Below, piece after piece: positions 7,842 to 16,387 of a stretch of DNA of 64,000 bases (position 1 is the stretch's first letter; every line of letters starts with the position of its first letter). Under the pieces are notes generated by a model. It saw only the letters and a program-made list of their open reading frames with translations. It ran no database searches and was not told the DNA's origin. Both the position numbers and the translations under genes were made by a program. This DNA comes from JAOUJD01 sp963811265 (GTDB lineage: Bacteria > Pseudomonadota > Gammaproteobacteria > Burkholderiales > Burkholderiaceae_F): assembly GCA_963811265.1 (NCBI GenBank), contig CAWEQS010000005.1:1-64000 (forward strand). Direction: 5' to 3'.

Positions 7842-9449
7842 ATGACGATCCTGGAGACACGACTGAATGCGCGCAGCGCCGAGTTCCGCGGCAACGCGGA
7901 GGCCATGCGCGCGCTGGTGGCCGACCTGAAGGAAAAGGTCAACGCGGTGGCGGTGGGCGGCGGGCCGGAGGCGCGCGCCAAGCACACGGCCCGCGGCAAG
8001 CTGCTGCCGCGCGACCGCGTCCAGATGCTGCTCGACCCGGGCACGCCGTTCCTCGAGCTGTCGCAGCTCGCGGCGTACGAGATGTACGACAACGCCGCGC
8101 CGTCGGCCGGGATCATCACCGGCGTCGGCCGGGTCGCCGGGCGCGAGTGCGTCATCGTGTGCAACGACGCCACCGTCAAGGGCGGCACGTACTACCCGAT
8201 GACGGTCAAGAAGCACCTGCGCGCGCAGGAGATCGCGCGCGAGAACCGGCTGGCGTGCATCTACCTCGTCGACTCCGGCGGCGCGAACCTGCCGAACCAC
8301 ACCGACGTGTTCCCGGATCGCGAGCACTTCGGCCGCATCTTCTACAACCAGGCGACGCTGTCGGCCGCGGGCATTCCGCAGATCGCCGTCGTGATGGGCT
8401 CGTGCACGGCCGGCGGCGCCTACGTGCCGGCGATGAGCGACGAGTCGATCATCGTCGCCAACCAGGGCACGATCTTCCTCGGCGGACCGCCGCTGGTGAA
8501 GGCGGCGATCGGCGAGGTGGTGAGCGCCGAGGATCTCGGCGGCGGCGACGTCCACACGCGGCTGTCCGGCGTGGCCGACCACCTCGCCGCCAACGACGCC
8601 CACGCGCTCGCGCTCGCGCGCCGCATCCTCGCGACGACCAACTACGTGAAGCCGTCGTCGCAGCTGCTGCGCGACCCGCGGCCGCCGAAGCTCGACCCGC
8701 AGGACCTGTACGGCGTCATTCCGACCGACACGCGCAAGCCGTACGACGTGCGCGAGGTGATCGGCCGCATCGTCGACGGCTCCGAGTTCGACGAGTGGAA
8801 GTCGCGCTTCGGCAACACGCTCGTGACCGGCTTCGCCTGGATCGAGGGGATGCCGGTCGGCATCGTCGCGAACAACGGCATCCTGTTCTCGGAGAGCGCG
8901 CAGAAGGGCGCGCACTTCATCGAGCTGTGCTGCCAGCGCAAGGTGCCGCTGGTGTTCCTGCAGAACATCACCGGCTTCATGGTCGGCCGCAAGTACGAGA
9001 ACGAGGGCATCGCGCGCCACGGCGCGAAGATGGTCACGGCGGTGTCGTGCGCGCAGGTGCCGAAGTTCACCGTGATCATCGGCGGCAGCTTCGGCGCCGG
9101 CAACTACGGGATGTGCGGTCGTGCCTTCGGTCCGCGGTTCCTCTGGATGTGGCCGAACGCGCGCATCAGCGTGATGGGCGGCGAGCAGGCCGCGAGCGTG
9201 CTGGCCACCGTCCGCCGCGACAACATCGAGGCGAAGGGCGGCGCCTGGAGCGCCGAGCAGGAAGCGGCATTCAAGCAGCCGATCCTCGACCAGTACGAAC
9301 GCGAAGGGCATCCGTACTTCGCCAGCGCGCGCCTCTGGGACGACGGCGTGATCGACCCGCTCGACACCCGCATGTGCCTCGCGCTCGGGCTGTCGGCGGC
9401 GCTCAACGCGCCGATCCCCGAGACCCGCTTCGGCGTGTTCCGCATGTGA
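7842..9449 (+). CDS. liuB: acyl-CoA carboxylase beta (carboxyltransferase) subunit, methylcrotonyl-CoA type
   Basis: A 535-residue carboxyltransferase subunit that moves the carboxyl group from biotin to an acyl-CoA. The two crotonase-like halves are visible: GSCTAGGAYVPAMSDE in the first and NITGFMVGRKYE, GGSFGAGNYGMCGRA and WPNARISVMGGEQAA in the second, all strongly conserved in methylcrotonyl-CoA and geranyl-CoA carboxylases. The length is family typical. With the biotin subunit at 12216 and HMG-CoA lyase at 15187, the most likely substrate is 3-methylcrotonyl-CoA from leucine. Geranyl-CoA carboxylase beta is close in sequence (it also has DSGGANLP rather than DSGGAYLP as in the human enzyme), so the substrate is not certain. 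It is the first gene of the operon; no LiuR-type regulator lies next to it. Confidence 0.88.
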   Translation: MTILETRLNARSAEFRGNAEAMRALVADLKEKVNAVAVGGGPEARAKHTARGKLLPRDRVQMLLDPGTPFLELSQLAAYEMYDNAAPSAGIITGVGRVAGRECVIVCNDATVKGGTYYPMTVKKHLRAQEIARENRLACIYLVDSGGANLPNHTDVFPDREHFGRIFYNQATLSAAGIPQIAVVMGSCTAGGAYVPAMSDESIIVANQGTIFLGGPPLVKAAIGEVVSAEDLGGGDVHTRLSGVADHLAANDAHALALARRILATTNYVKPSSQLLRDPRPPKLDPQDLYGVIPTDTRKPYDVREVIGRIVDGSEFDEWKSRFGNTLVTGFAWIEGMPVGIVANNGILFSESAQKGAHFIELCCQRKVPLVFLQNITGFMVGRKYENEGIARHGAKMVTAVSCAQVPKFTVIIGGSFGAGNYGMCGRAFGPRFLWMWPNARISVMGGEQAASVLATVRRDNIEAKGGAWSAEQEAAFKQPILDQYEREGHPYFASARLWDDGVIDPLDTRMCLALGLSAALNAPIPETRFGVFRM

Positions 9450-9474
9450 CCAAGGACCGCGGGGTTCCGTCCGG

Positions 9475-10629
9475 ATGATCGACACGATCTACACGCGCCC
9501 GGAGCACGTCGAGCTGCGCCGGCAAGTCGCGCGCTTCCTCGCGCAGGAGGTCGAGCCGAACGCGCTCGCCTGGGACGAACAGGGCTACACGCCGCGCGAC
9601 GTGCTCAGGACGATGGGCGCGCTCGGCTGGCTCGGCCTCACGGCGCCGGCCGAGTACGGCGGCGCGGAAGCCGACGCGACGACCAACGTCGTGTTCCAGG
9701 AGGCGCTGTCGCGTTCGACCTCCGGGGGCTTCGTCATCACGGTGCTGGTCCACACCGACATGGCGAGCCCGCACCTGCTGAACGCCGGTTCCGCCGAACA
9801 GAAGGCGCGCTGGCTGCCGGCGATCCACCGCGGCGAGCTGATCACGGCCGTGGCCGTCACCGAACCCGATGCCGGCTCCGACGTCGCCTCGCTCCGCACC
9901 CGCGCCCGCCGGGACGGCGACCACTGGGTGATCGACGGCAGCAAGATGTTCATCACGAACGGCGTGCTGGCCGACCTGGTGTTCGTCGCCGCGCGCACCG
10001 ATCCGGCCGCCAAGGGCTCGCGCGGCCTGTCGATCTTCGCGGTCGAGCGCGGCACGCCGGGCTTCTCGGTCGGCCGCTCGCTGAAGAAGAGCGGCTGGCT
10101 GGCGTCGGACACCGCGGAACTCGTGTTCGACCAGTGCCGCGTGCCGGCCGCGAACCTGCTCGGCGAGGAGCATCGCGGCTTCTACGCGATCATGAAGAAC
10201 TTCCAGACGGAGCGGCTCGCGCTCGGCAGCATGGCGATCGGCCACTGCCTCACGGCGCTCGACCTCACGCTGCGCTACGTGCACGACCGCAAGGCGTTCG
10301 GCGCCGTGCTGTGGGACAAGCAGGCGATCCGCCAGCGGCTGTCGATGCTGGCGGCGCGCGTGCAGGCCGCGCGGCAGCTGCTCTATCACTGCGCGTGGCT
10401 GGTCGACGAGCAGCGCGACGCCGTCGCGGAGATCTCCATGCTGAAGGCGCTGACCGGAGAGCTGGTCAACGAAGTGACGTACACGTGCCAGCAGTTCCAC
10501 GGCGGCATGGGATACATGCGGGAGAGCCCGATCGAACGGCTCGTCCGCGACGCGCGGGTCCTGGCGATCGGCGGCGGAGCCACCGAGGTGATGCTCGAGG
10601 AAGTCGCCAAGCGGATCGCCATTCCATGA
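9475..10629 (+). CDS. acyl-CoA dehydrogenase (isovaleryl/citronellyl-CoA type)
   Basis: A 384-residue flavin enzyme that oxidises an acyl-CoA to the 2,3-enoyl-CoA and passes electrons to ETF. Visible family motifs are AVTEPDAGSDVASL and WVIDGSKMFITNG in the beta domain and QFHGGMGYMRE near the C-terminus. The medium-chain position for the catalytic base (usually YEG) reads IGGGAT. A Glu is present in helix G as QTERLAL, the position used by isovaleryl- and long-chain enzymes. The C-terminal GGGATEVML resembles AtuD-type citronellyl-CoA dehydrogenases more than classical LiuA. It starts 25 bases after the carboxylase beta gene and is certainly part of the same unit. The substrate is inferred as isovaleryl-CoA if the operon serves leucine, or a longer branched acyl-CoA otherwise. 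Confidence 0.85.
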   Translation: MIDTIYTRPEHVELRRQVARFLAQEVEPNALAWDEQGYTPRDVLRTMGALGWLGLTAPAEYGGAEADATTNVVFQEALSRSTSGGFVITVLVHTDMASPHLLNAGSAEQKARWLPAIHRGELITAVAVTEPDAGSDVASLRTRARRDGDHWVIDGSKMFITNGVLADLVFVAARTDPAAKGSRGLSIFAVERGTPGFSVGRSLKKSGWLASDTAELVFDQCRVPAANLLGEEHRGFYAIMKNFQTERLALGSMAIGHCLTALDLTLRYVHDRKAFGAVLWDKQAIRQRLSMLAARVQAARQLLYHCAWLVDEQRDAVAEISMLKALTGELVNEVTYTCQQFHGGMGYMRESPIERLVRDARVLAIGGGATEVMLEEVAKRIAIP

Positions 10630-10662
10630 CTCCGGCTCTCGTTTCCTTCGACCGCGACGACA

Positions 10663-10701
10663 GTCGCTCCAAGCACCGCGCCAGCCGTCCGCTGGAGCGA
10701 C
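10663..10701 (+). other. intra-operon inverted repeat
   Basis: A perfect 9-bp inverted repeat, GTCGCTCCA (10663-10671) and TGGAGCGAC (10693-10701), with a 21-base loop fills the gap between the dehydrogenase stop and the hydratase start. It has no T-run, so it is not a standard terminator. An mRNA-processing or stability hairpin is possible. Confidence 0.5.
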
Positions 10702-10722
10702 ACTCCTGAACCGAACCGCCAC

Positions 10723-11547
10723 ATGCCCACGACCCTGAAGATCAACATCACCCACCGCGTCGGCCTCGTCTGGATGACGCGGGCCGAGGTGCGCAACGCC
10801 TTCAACGAGACGACGATCGCCGAGCTGACCGACGCGTTCCGGACGCTCGGCGCCGACCCCGGGGTGCGCGCCATCGTGCTGGCCGCCGAAGGCCCGGCTT
10901 TCTGCGCGGGCGCGGACCTCGAATGGATGCGCCGCATGTCGCAGTACTCGCACGACGAGAACCTGGCCGACGCGATGAAGCTCGCGACGATGCTGCGCAC
11001 GATCTACGAGTGCCCCAAGCCCGTGATCGCACGGGTCCACGGGGCGGCGTTCGCCGGCGGGGTCGGCCTGGTCGCCGCCTGCGACATCGCGGTCGCGTCG
11101 CTGACGGCCGAGTTCTGCCTGACCGAGACCAAGCTCGGCCTGATTCCCGCGACCATCGCGCCGTACGTGATCCGCGCCATGGGGCCCGGAAATGCGCGCC
11201 GCTACTTCCTGACCGCGGAGAAGTTCGACGCCAGCGAGGCCTTCCGCATCGGCCTCGTCCAGGACATTGCCGCTCCCGAGGAGCTCGACGGGACCATCAA
11301 CGAACTGCTCGGCACCCTGATGCTGACCAGCGCGGAGGCGGTGACCGAAGCCAAGCGCCTGGTGCGCGACGTCGCGTTCCGCCCGATCGACGACGCCCTC
11401 GTCGCGGACACCGCGCAGCGGATCGCGGCCATTCGCCAGAGCACGGACGGGCGCGAGGGGATCGCTTCGTTCCTCGAAAAGCGCAAGCCGCGCTGGGTCG
11501 CCGAGTACGAGGCTATGCAGGCGGATGGGGACGACGAGGAGATGTAA
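10723..11547 (+). CDS. liuC: enoyl-CoA hydratase/isomerase, methylglutaconyl-CoA hydratase type
   Basis: A 274-residue crotonase-fold protein. The oxyanion-hole motif AFCAGADLEWMRRM and the second loop VHGAAFAGGVGLVAACDIAVA are intact, and the catalytic Glu region follows as FCLTETKLGLIPATIAPYV, where ETKLGLIPATI is typical of 3-methylglutaconyl-CoA and isohexenylglutaconyl-CoA hydratases. In the leucine route it would hydrate 3-methylglutaconyl-CoA to HMG-CoA, which the lyase at 15187 then splits. The ATG at 10723 starts the conserved fold directly. The C-terminus is followed after five bases by the DUF4126 gene. Assignment to this step rests on the operon as much as on the sequence. Confidence 0.85.
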   Translation: MPTTLKINITHRVGLVWMTRAEVRNAFNETTIAELTDAFRTLGADPGVRAIVLAAEGPAFCAGADLEWMRRMSQYSHDENLADAMKLATMLRTIYECPKPVIARVHGAAFAGGVGLVAACDIAVASLTAEFCLTETKLGLIPATIAPYVIRAMGPGNARRYFLTAEKFDASEAFRIGLVQDIAAPEELDGTINELLGTLMLTSAEAVTEAKRLVRDVAFRPIDDALVADTAQRIAAIRQSTDGREGIASFLEKRKPRWVAEYEAMQADGDDEEM

Positions 11548-11552
11548 GCGCC

Positions 11553-12170
11553 GTGGCGTCGCTGGACATCGCCCAACTGATCGCGCTGGCCGCGGTGCTC
11601 GGCTTTGCGAGCGGCATCCGGCTGTATGCGGTGCTGCTCGTGGTCGGGCTCGTGGGGTATGCGGGGTGGGTGCAGTTGCCGAGCGGGCTCGCGATCCTGC
11701 AGCACCCGTGGGTGATCGGCGCGTCGGCGGCGATGTTCCTGGTCGAGTTCGTCGCCGACAAGGTCCCCGGCGTGGACAGCGTGTGGGACGCGATCCAGAC
11801 CTTCATCCGCATTCCGGCCGGCGCGGCGCTTGCCGCCGGCGTGTTCGGCGCGATGGACAGCGCGGCGTGGACGACGGTGGCGGCGATCCTCGGCGGGTCG
11901 CTGGCGGCGACCAGTCACTTCACCAAGGCGGGCACGCGCGCGGCGGCCAACACGTCGCCCGAGCCGTTCTCGAACTTCGGCCTGTCGGTGGCCGAGGACA
12001 TCACCACGGCCGGGCTGCTGTGGCTGGTGCTGACCTACCCGCTGGTCGCGCTCGCGCTCGTCCTGGCCCTCGTCGTGCTGGCCGCGTGGCTGCTGCCCAA
12101 GCTGATCCGCTTCGTCGTCCGCGTGCTGAAGAAGGTCCTCGGCGCCCCGCCGAGGGATTTTTCACGCTGA
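11553..12170 (+). CDS. DUF4126 family membrane protein
   Basis: A 205-residue integral membrane protein with the DUF4126 layout. An N-terminal hydrophobic helix holds GFASGIRLYAVLLVVGLVG, a polar stretch contains EFVADKVPGVDSVWD, and two or three further hydrophobic segments follow, the last near residues 160-185, before a basic tail. The conserved GxRxY-type motif and the VADK/D-x-V-x-D motif are visible. The function of the family is unknown. The start is GTG at 11553, five bases after the hydratase stop, so it is translated from the same mRNA as the catabolic genes. Its place between the hydratase and the carboxylase alpha subunit is unexpected for a leucine-degradation operon and may be chance insertion of a housekeeping membrane gene. 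Confidence 0.8.
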   Translation: MASLDIAQLIALAAVLGFASGIRLYAVLLVVGLVGYAGWVQLPSGLAILQHPWVIGASAAMFLVEFVADKVPGVDSVWDAIQTFIRIPAGAALAAGVFGAMDSAAWTTVAAILGGSLAATSHFTKAGTRAAANTSPEPFSNFGLSVAEDITTAGLLWLVLTYPLVALALVLALVVLAAWLLPKLIRFVVRVLKKVLGAPPRDFSR

Positions 12171-12215
12171 TCAGCGAAACGAAACTCGACCTCTCGCAAC
12201 AGAAGAAGTGACGCC

Positions 12216-14222
12216 ATGTTCAAGAAGCTGCTGATTGCGAACCGCGGCGAGATCGCCTGCCGCGTGATGACGACCGCCCGGCGGATGGGCATCCGGACCG
12301 TCGCGGTCTACTCGGATGCGGACGCCGGCAGCCGTCACGTGGCGATGGCCGACGAGGCCGTCCGGCTCGGCCCCGCCGCGGCGCGCGACAGCTACCTGCG
12401 CGCCGACCTGATCATCGCGGCCGCGAAGGCGACCGGGGCGGACGCCGTCCACCCGGGCTACGGCTTCCTGTCGGAGAACGAGTCGTTCGCGCAGGCGCTC
12501 GCCGACGCCGGCATCACCTTCGTCGGGCCGCCGGCGTCCGCGATCCACGCGATGGGCAGCAAGAGCGAAGCCAAGCGGCTGATGGAGCGGGCCAGCGTTC
12601 CCCTGGTGCCCGGCTACCACGGCGAGAACCAGGACCCCGCGTTCCTGCACGCGCAGGCCGACGGGATCGGCTACCCCGTGCTCATCAAGGCGAGCGCGGG
12701 CGGCGGCGGCAAGGGCATGCGCATCGTCACGAAGTCGGCCGAGTTCGTCGACGCGCTGGCCTCGTGCAAGCGCGAATCGCTCGCGTCGTTCAGCGACGAC
12801 CGCGTGCTGATCGAGAAGTACGTCGAGCGGCCGCGCCACATCGAGATCCAGGTGTTCGCCGATACGCTCGGCCACGCGGTCTACCTGTTCGAGCGCGACT
12901 GCTCGGTCCAGCGGCGCCACCAGAAGGTGCTGGAAGAAGCGCCGGCGCCGGGCATGACCGCCGAGCGTCGTCGCGCCATGGGCGAAGCGGCCGTCGCGGC
13001 GGCGCGGGCGGTGGGCTACGTCGGCGCGGGCACGGTGGAGTTCATCGCCGACCCGGGCGGCGGGTTCTTCTTCATGGAGATGAACACCCGGCTGCAGGTC
13101 GAGCACCCGGTGACCGAGATGATCACCGGCCACGACCTCGTCGAGTGGCAGCTGCGCGTGGCCGCCGGCGAGCCGCTGCCGGCCACGCAGGACGCGCTCG
13201 CGATCCGCGGGCACGCGATCGAGGCGCGCATCTACGCCGAGAACCCGGACGGCGGATTCCTGCCGTCGACCGGACGGCTGCTGCACCTCGCGCAGCCGGA
13301 CGCGACCGAGTTCGGCGGCCAGGACGCAACGCCACCGGCCGCCGTGCGCATCGACAGCGGCGTGCGCGAGGGCGACAGCATCACGCCGCACTACGACCCG
13401 ATGATCGCGAAGCTGATCGTGTGGGGCACGGACCGCGCGCACGCGCTGGCGCGGATGCACGCCGCGCTGGCGGACTTCCACATCGTCGGCGTGGCGAACA
13501 ACGTCGACTTCCTGTCGCGGCTCGTCGCCAACCCCAGCTTCGCGCGGGCCGAACTCGACACGGGATTGATCGAGCGCGAGCGGGCCCGGCTCTTCCCCGA
13601 GCAGGACGACGAGCGCGTGCCGGACGAACTGCTGGCGTTCGCCTGCGCGCGGGTCCTCGTCGACGAGGACGCCGGCGCCGGCGCCGACCCGTGGACGGCC
13701 GCGCACGGCTGGCGGCTGAACACCAACTACATGCGCACGCTGACGCTCAAGTCGGCGCGCGGCGTGCACGACGTCGACCTCGAGTACGCGCGCGACGGCT
13801 ACGTGCTCCACCACGGCGACACGCACGCGCCGCTGGCGATCAGCGCCGTCGACGGCACGCGGCTGGGGATCCGCTTCGGCTCCGGCACGCGGGTCGCCGA
13901 CGTCGTGCGGTCCGGCGACGAACTGCACGTGTTCGCGGACGGGCGCCACAGCGTGCTCGCGCTCTTCGACGTGATCGCGCAGTCGGGCGGCGGCGACGCC
14001 GCGACCGGCCGCCTCACGGCGCCGATGCCCGGCAAGGTGATCGCGATCTCGACGACGGCCGGCGCGCGCGTCGAGCGCGGCGCGACCCTGCTCGTGATGG
14101 AAGCGATGAAGATGGAGCACACGATCGTCGCGCCCGTCGACGGCGTGGTGGCCGACGTGCTGTTCGGCGTCGGGGACCAGGTCGACGAGGGCGCCGAGCT
14201 GGTGCGCTTCGAGTCGCCCTGA
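12216..14222 (+). CDS. liuD: acyl-CoA carboxylase alpha (biotin) subunit, methylcrotonyl-CoA type
   Basis: A 668-residue protein holding biotin carboxylase and biotin carrier parts. The N-terminal carboxylase domain begins FKKLLIANRGEIACRV, and the ATP-grasp region has the glycine loop KASAGGGGKGMRIV and EMNTRLQVEHPVTE. The C-terminal biotinyl domain contains the EAMKMEHT motif with the biotinylated Lys632. Length and order fit LiuD/AtuF. Together with the beta subunit it should form the alpha6beta6-type carboxylase of leucine or acyclic terpene catabolism. The start ATG at 12216 gives the family beginning without extension. The following gene starts 11 bases downstream. Confidence 0.9.
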   Translation: MFKKLLIANRGEIACRVMTTARRMGIRTVAVYSDADAGSRHVAMADEAVRLGPAAARDSYLRADLIIAAAKATGADAVHPGYGFLSENESFAQALADAGITFVGPPASAIHAMGSKSEAKRLMERASVPLVPGYHGENQDPAFLHAQADGIGYPVLIKASAGGGGKGMRIVTKSAEFVDALASCKRESLASFSDDRVLIEKYVERPRHIEIQVFADTLGHAVYLFERDCSVQRRHQKVLEEAPAPGMTAERRRAMGEAAVAAARAVGYVGAGTVEFIADPGGGFFFMEMNTRLQVEHPVTEMITGHDLVEWQLRVAAGEPLPATQDALAIRGHAIEARIYAENPDGGFLPSTGRLLHLAQPDATEFGGQDATPPAAVRIDSGVREGDSITPHYDPMIAKLIVWGTDRAHALARMHAALADFHIVGVANNVDFLSRLVANPSFARAELDTGLIERERARLFPEQDDERVPDELLAFACARVLVDEDAGAGADPWTAAHGWRLNTNYMRTLTLKSARGVHDVDLEYARDGYVLHHGDTHAPLAISAVDGTRLGIRFGSGTRVADVVRSGDELHVFADGRHSVLALFDVIAQSGGGDAATGRLTAPMPGKVIAISTTAGARVERGATLLVMEAMKMEHTIVAPVDGVVADVLFGVGDQVDEGAELVRFESP

Positions 14223-14233
14223 AGCGCCTGGGC

Positions 14234-15187
14234 ATGCAGCCGCGCATCGTCATCGCGCTCGGCGCGAATGCGCTCGCGAAGTGGTCGGAGCGCCTGCGCG
14301 CGGCGCTGCCGGAAGCCGACATCGTCACGCGCGACTCCGGGCGGGCGACCGTCGACGAACACGCCGACGCCCGCCGACTACGCGCTCGTGTGGCGACCGG
14401 ACCCGTCGTTCTTCGCCGAGCAGAAGCGCCTGAAGGCGATCTTCAACCTCGGCGCCGGCATCGACGCGCTGGCGACGATGCCGGCGTTCCCGCGCTCGGT
14501 GCCGTTGATCCGTCTCGAGGACGCCGGGATGGCGCGCCCGATGGCGCAGTACGCGCTGGCGGTCGTGCTGCGCCACGCCTACCGCTTCGACGAGTACGCG
14601 CGCTGCCAGGCGGAACGCCGCTGGGCGCCGCGCCGCCCGCACGCTCCCGGCGAAGTCGAGGTGGGCGTGCTCGGGCTCGGCGCGATCGGCCGCGTGGTGG
14701 CGGAGACCATCGCCGGCCAGGGTTTCAGCGTGCGCGGGTACGCGCGCACACGTCACGATGCGCCGAAGATCCGCGCCTACGCCGGCGCCGCGGAGCTGCC
14801 CGCGTTCCTGACCGGGCTGCACGTGCTGATCAACACGCTGCCGCTGACGCCCGAGACGACCGGCATCCTGCGGCGGGAGCACCTCGAGCGGCTCGCCGAC
14901 GGCGCGCACGTCGTCAACCTGGCCCGCGGCGCGCACCTGGTCGACGACGACCTGGTCGCCCTGCTGGATGCCGGCAAGCTGGGCGGCGCCACGCTCGACG
15001 TGTTCAGCGACGGAGCCGCTGCCGCCCGACCATCCGTTCTGGAGCCACCCCCGCATCACCGTGACGCCGCACGTGTCCGGAGTGACGATGCTGGACGAGT
15101 CCGTGCGAGCAGGTGGCGCATAAGATCCGCTCCCTGGAGCGCGGCGAGCCGGTCAGCGGTGTCGTCGACTGGACGCGAGGTTACTGA
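14234..15187 (+). CDS. D-2-hydroxyacid dehydrogenase, GhrA-like (three frame breaks)
   Basis: About 315 residues of a NAD(P)-dependent 2-hydroxyacid dehydrogenase resembling glyoxylate/hydroxypyruvate reductase A. Recognisable pieces are FNLGAGIDAL, RPMAQYALAVVLRH, the Rossmann loop VGVLGLGAIGRVVAET, the NTLPLTPETTGIL block and HVVNLARGAHLVDDDL with the catalytic Arg region. The family ends with TPHVSG (catalytic His) and an SVRQVAHKIRSLERGEPV-type tail. The frame changes at about 14360, 15012 and 15108; each is repaired by removing one base, after which the gene runs from ATG 14234 to TGA 15185-15187. That stop overlaps the lyase start as TGATG, an intact coupling junction. This argues that the breaks are sequence errors. 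Its reason for being in the operon is unclear. Confidence 0.72.
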
Positions 15188-16095
15188 TGGCACTGCCGAG
15201 CAAGGTTTCGATCGTCGACGTGGGCCCGCGCGACGGGCTGCAGAACGAGAAGCAGATGATTCCCGCCGACGTGAAGGTCGAGCTGGTCGATCGGCTGACG
15301 GACGCGGGCTTCCGCAACATCGAGGTGACGTCGTTCGTGTCGCCGAAGTGGGTGCCGCAGATGTCCGACGCCGCCGAGGTCATGGCGCGCATCCGCCGCA
15401 AGCCGGGCGTCGTCTACTCGGTGCTCACGCCGAACATGAAGGGATTCGAGGGCGCGCTCGCCGCGAAGGCCGACGAGGTGGTCGTCTTCGGCGCGGCCAG
15501 CGAGGCGTTCTCGCAGAAGAACATCAACTGCTCCATCGCGGAGTCGGTCGAGCGCTTCCGTCCCGTCTGCGAGGCCGCGCACCAGCACGGCATGCGCGTG
15601 CGCGGCGCGATCTCCGTCGCGCTCGGCTGCCCGTACCAGGGCGAAGTGAAGCCCGAGGCGGTGGAATACGTCGCGCGCCGGATGAAGGACATCGGCGTCG
15701 ACGACATCGGCGTGGCCGACACCATCGGCGTCGGGACGCCCGAGAAGACCAAGCGGGCGATGGAAGCCGCCTTGCGCGTGTACGACCTGCCGGCGGTGAG
15801 CGGGCATTTCCACGACACCTACGGCATGGCGACCGCGAACGTCTACGCCTGCCTGGAGATGGGCATCGCGACGTTCGACACCAGCATCGCCGGGCTCGGC
15901 GGGTGCCCGTACGCCAAGGGCGCGACCGGCAACGTCGCCACCGAGGACGTGCTGTACCTGCTGAACGGCCTGGGGATCGAGACCGGGATCGACTTCGCGA
16001 AGGTCGTCGCGATCGGGCAGTGGATCAGCGGCTTTCTGGACCGGAAGGCGCATTCGAGGGCGGGGAACGCGGTGGCGGCGAAGGCGCTGGCCTGA
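15187..16095 (+). CDS. liuE: hydroxymethylglutaryl-CoA lyase
   Basis: A 302-residue HMGL-like TIM-barrel enzyme that splits 3-hydroxy-3-methylglutaryl-CoA into acetoacetate and acetyl-CoA, the last step of leucine breakdown. The N-terminus shows VDVGPRDGLQNEK with the catalytic Arg and metal Asp, followed by EVTSFVSPKWVPQMSDA. The metal-binding HFHDTYG motif (GHFHDTYGMA) and the C-terminal GLGGCPYAKGATGN loop with the catalytic Cys are present. The length is typical for the soluble bacterial enzyme. Its ATG overlaps the preceding dehydrogenase stop. A strong hairpin follows the gene at 16115, ending the operon. This gene is the best evidence that the operon works on a C5 branched substrate. 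Confidence 0.95.
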   Translation: MALPSKVSIVDVGPRDGLQNEKQMIPADVKVELVDRLTDAGFRNIEVTSFVSPKWVPQMSDAAEVMARIRRKPGVVYSVLTPNMKGFEGALAAKADEVVVFGAASEAFSQKNINCSIAESVERFRPVCEAAHQHGMRVRGAISVALGCPYQGEVKPEAVEYVARRMKDIGVDDIGVADTIGVGTPEKTKRAMEAALRVYDLPAVSGHFHDTYGMATANVYACLEMGIATFDTSIAGLGGCPYAKGATGNVATEDVLYLLNGLGIETGIDFAKVVAIGQWISGFLDRKAHSRAGNAVAAKALA

Positions 16096-16114
16096 GGCTG
16101 CGCACTGATTCATT

Positions 16115-16138
16115 CGGCCCGCTGGCACGAGCGGGCCG
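16115..16138 (+). terminator. hairpin after the liu-type operon
   Basis: A 9-bp perfect GC-rich stem, CGGCCCGCT (16115-16123) with AGCGGGCCG (16130-16138), and a six-base loop lie 20 bases after the lyase stop. There is no T-run behind it, so termination would be weak or assisted. The remaining bases up to 16387 show no gene or clear promoter. Confidence 0.5.
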
Positions 16139-16387
16139 CATCGGCCTGCGCCCGCTTGACCTCGCATGGGCGGCAGCCCGAGACCGACGAGCGGCCAGAG
16201 GGCTGCTCCCCGCTCGCAACAGGGCCGGGAAAGCCGGCCAATTCACCGCGCTGCCGCCAATGGCGCGAATCCGACAATCCCCGGACGCGACCTACGCATC
16301 CGGCGGCGGTCGTCGGCCGTTCGTCTGTATTGACTGAGTTCCACGGCCGCGTCGCACCGATCATTCGCCCAGAGGGCAACAAACGAC

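Noticed and set aside
5915..8188. A 757-codon minus-strand frame over the transferase, MFS gene and start of the carboxylase gene
   Set aside because: Crosses three plus-strand genes and their gaps; low-complexity shadow sequence.
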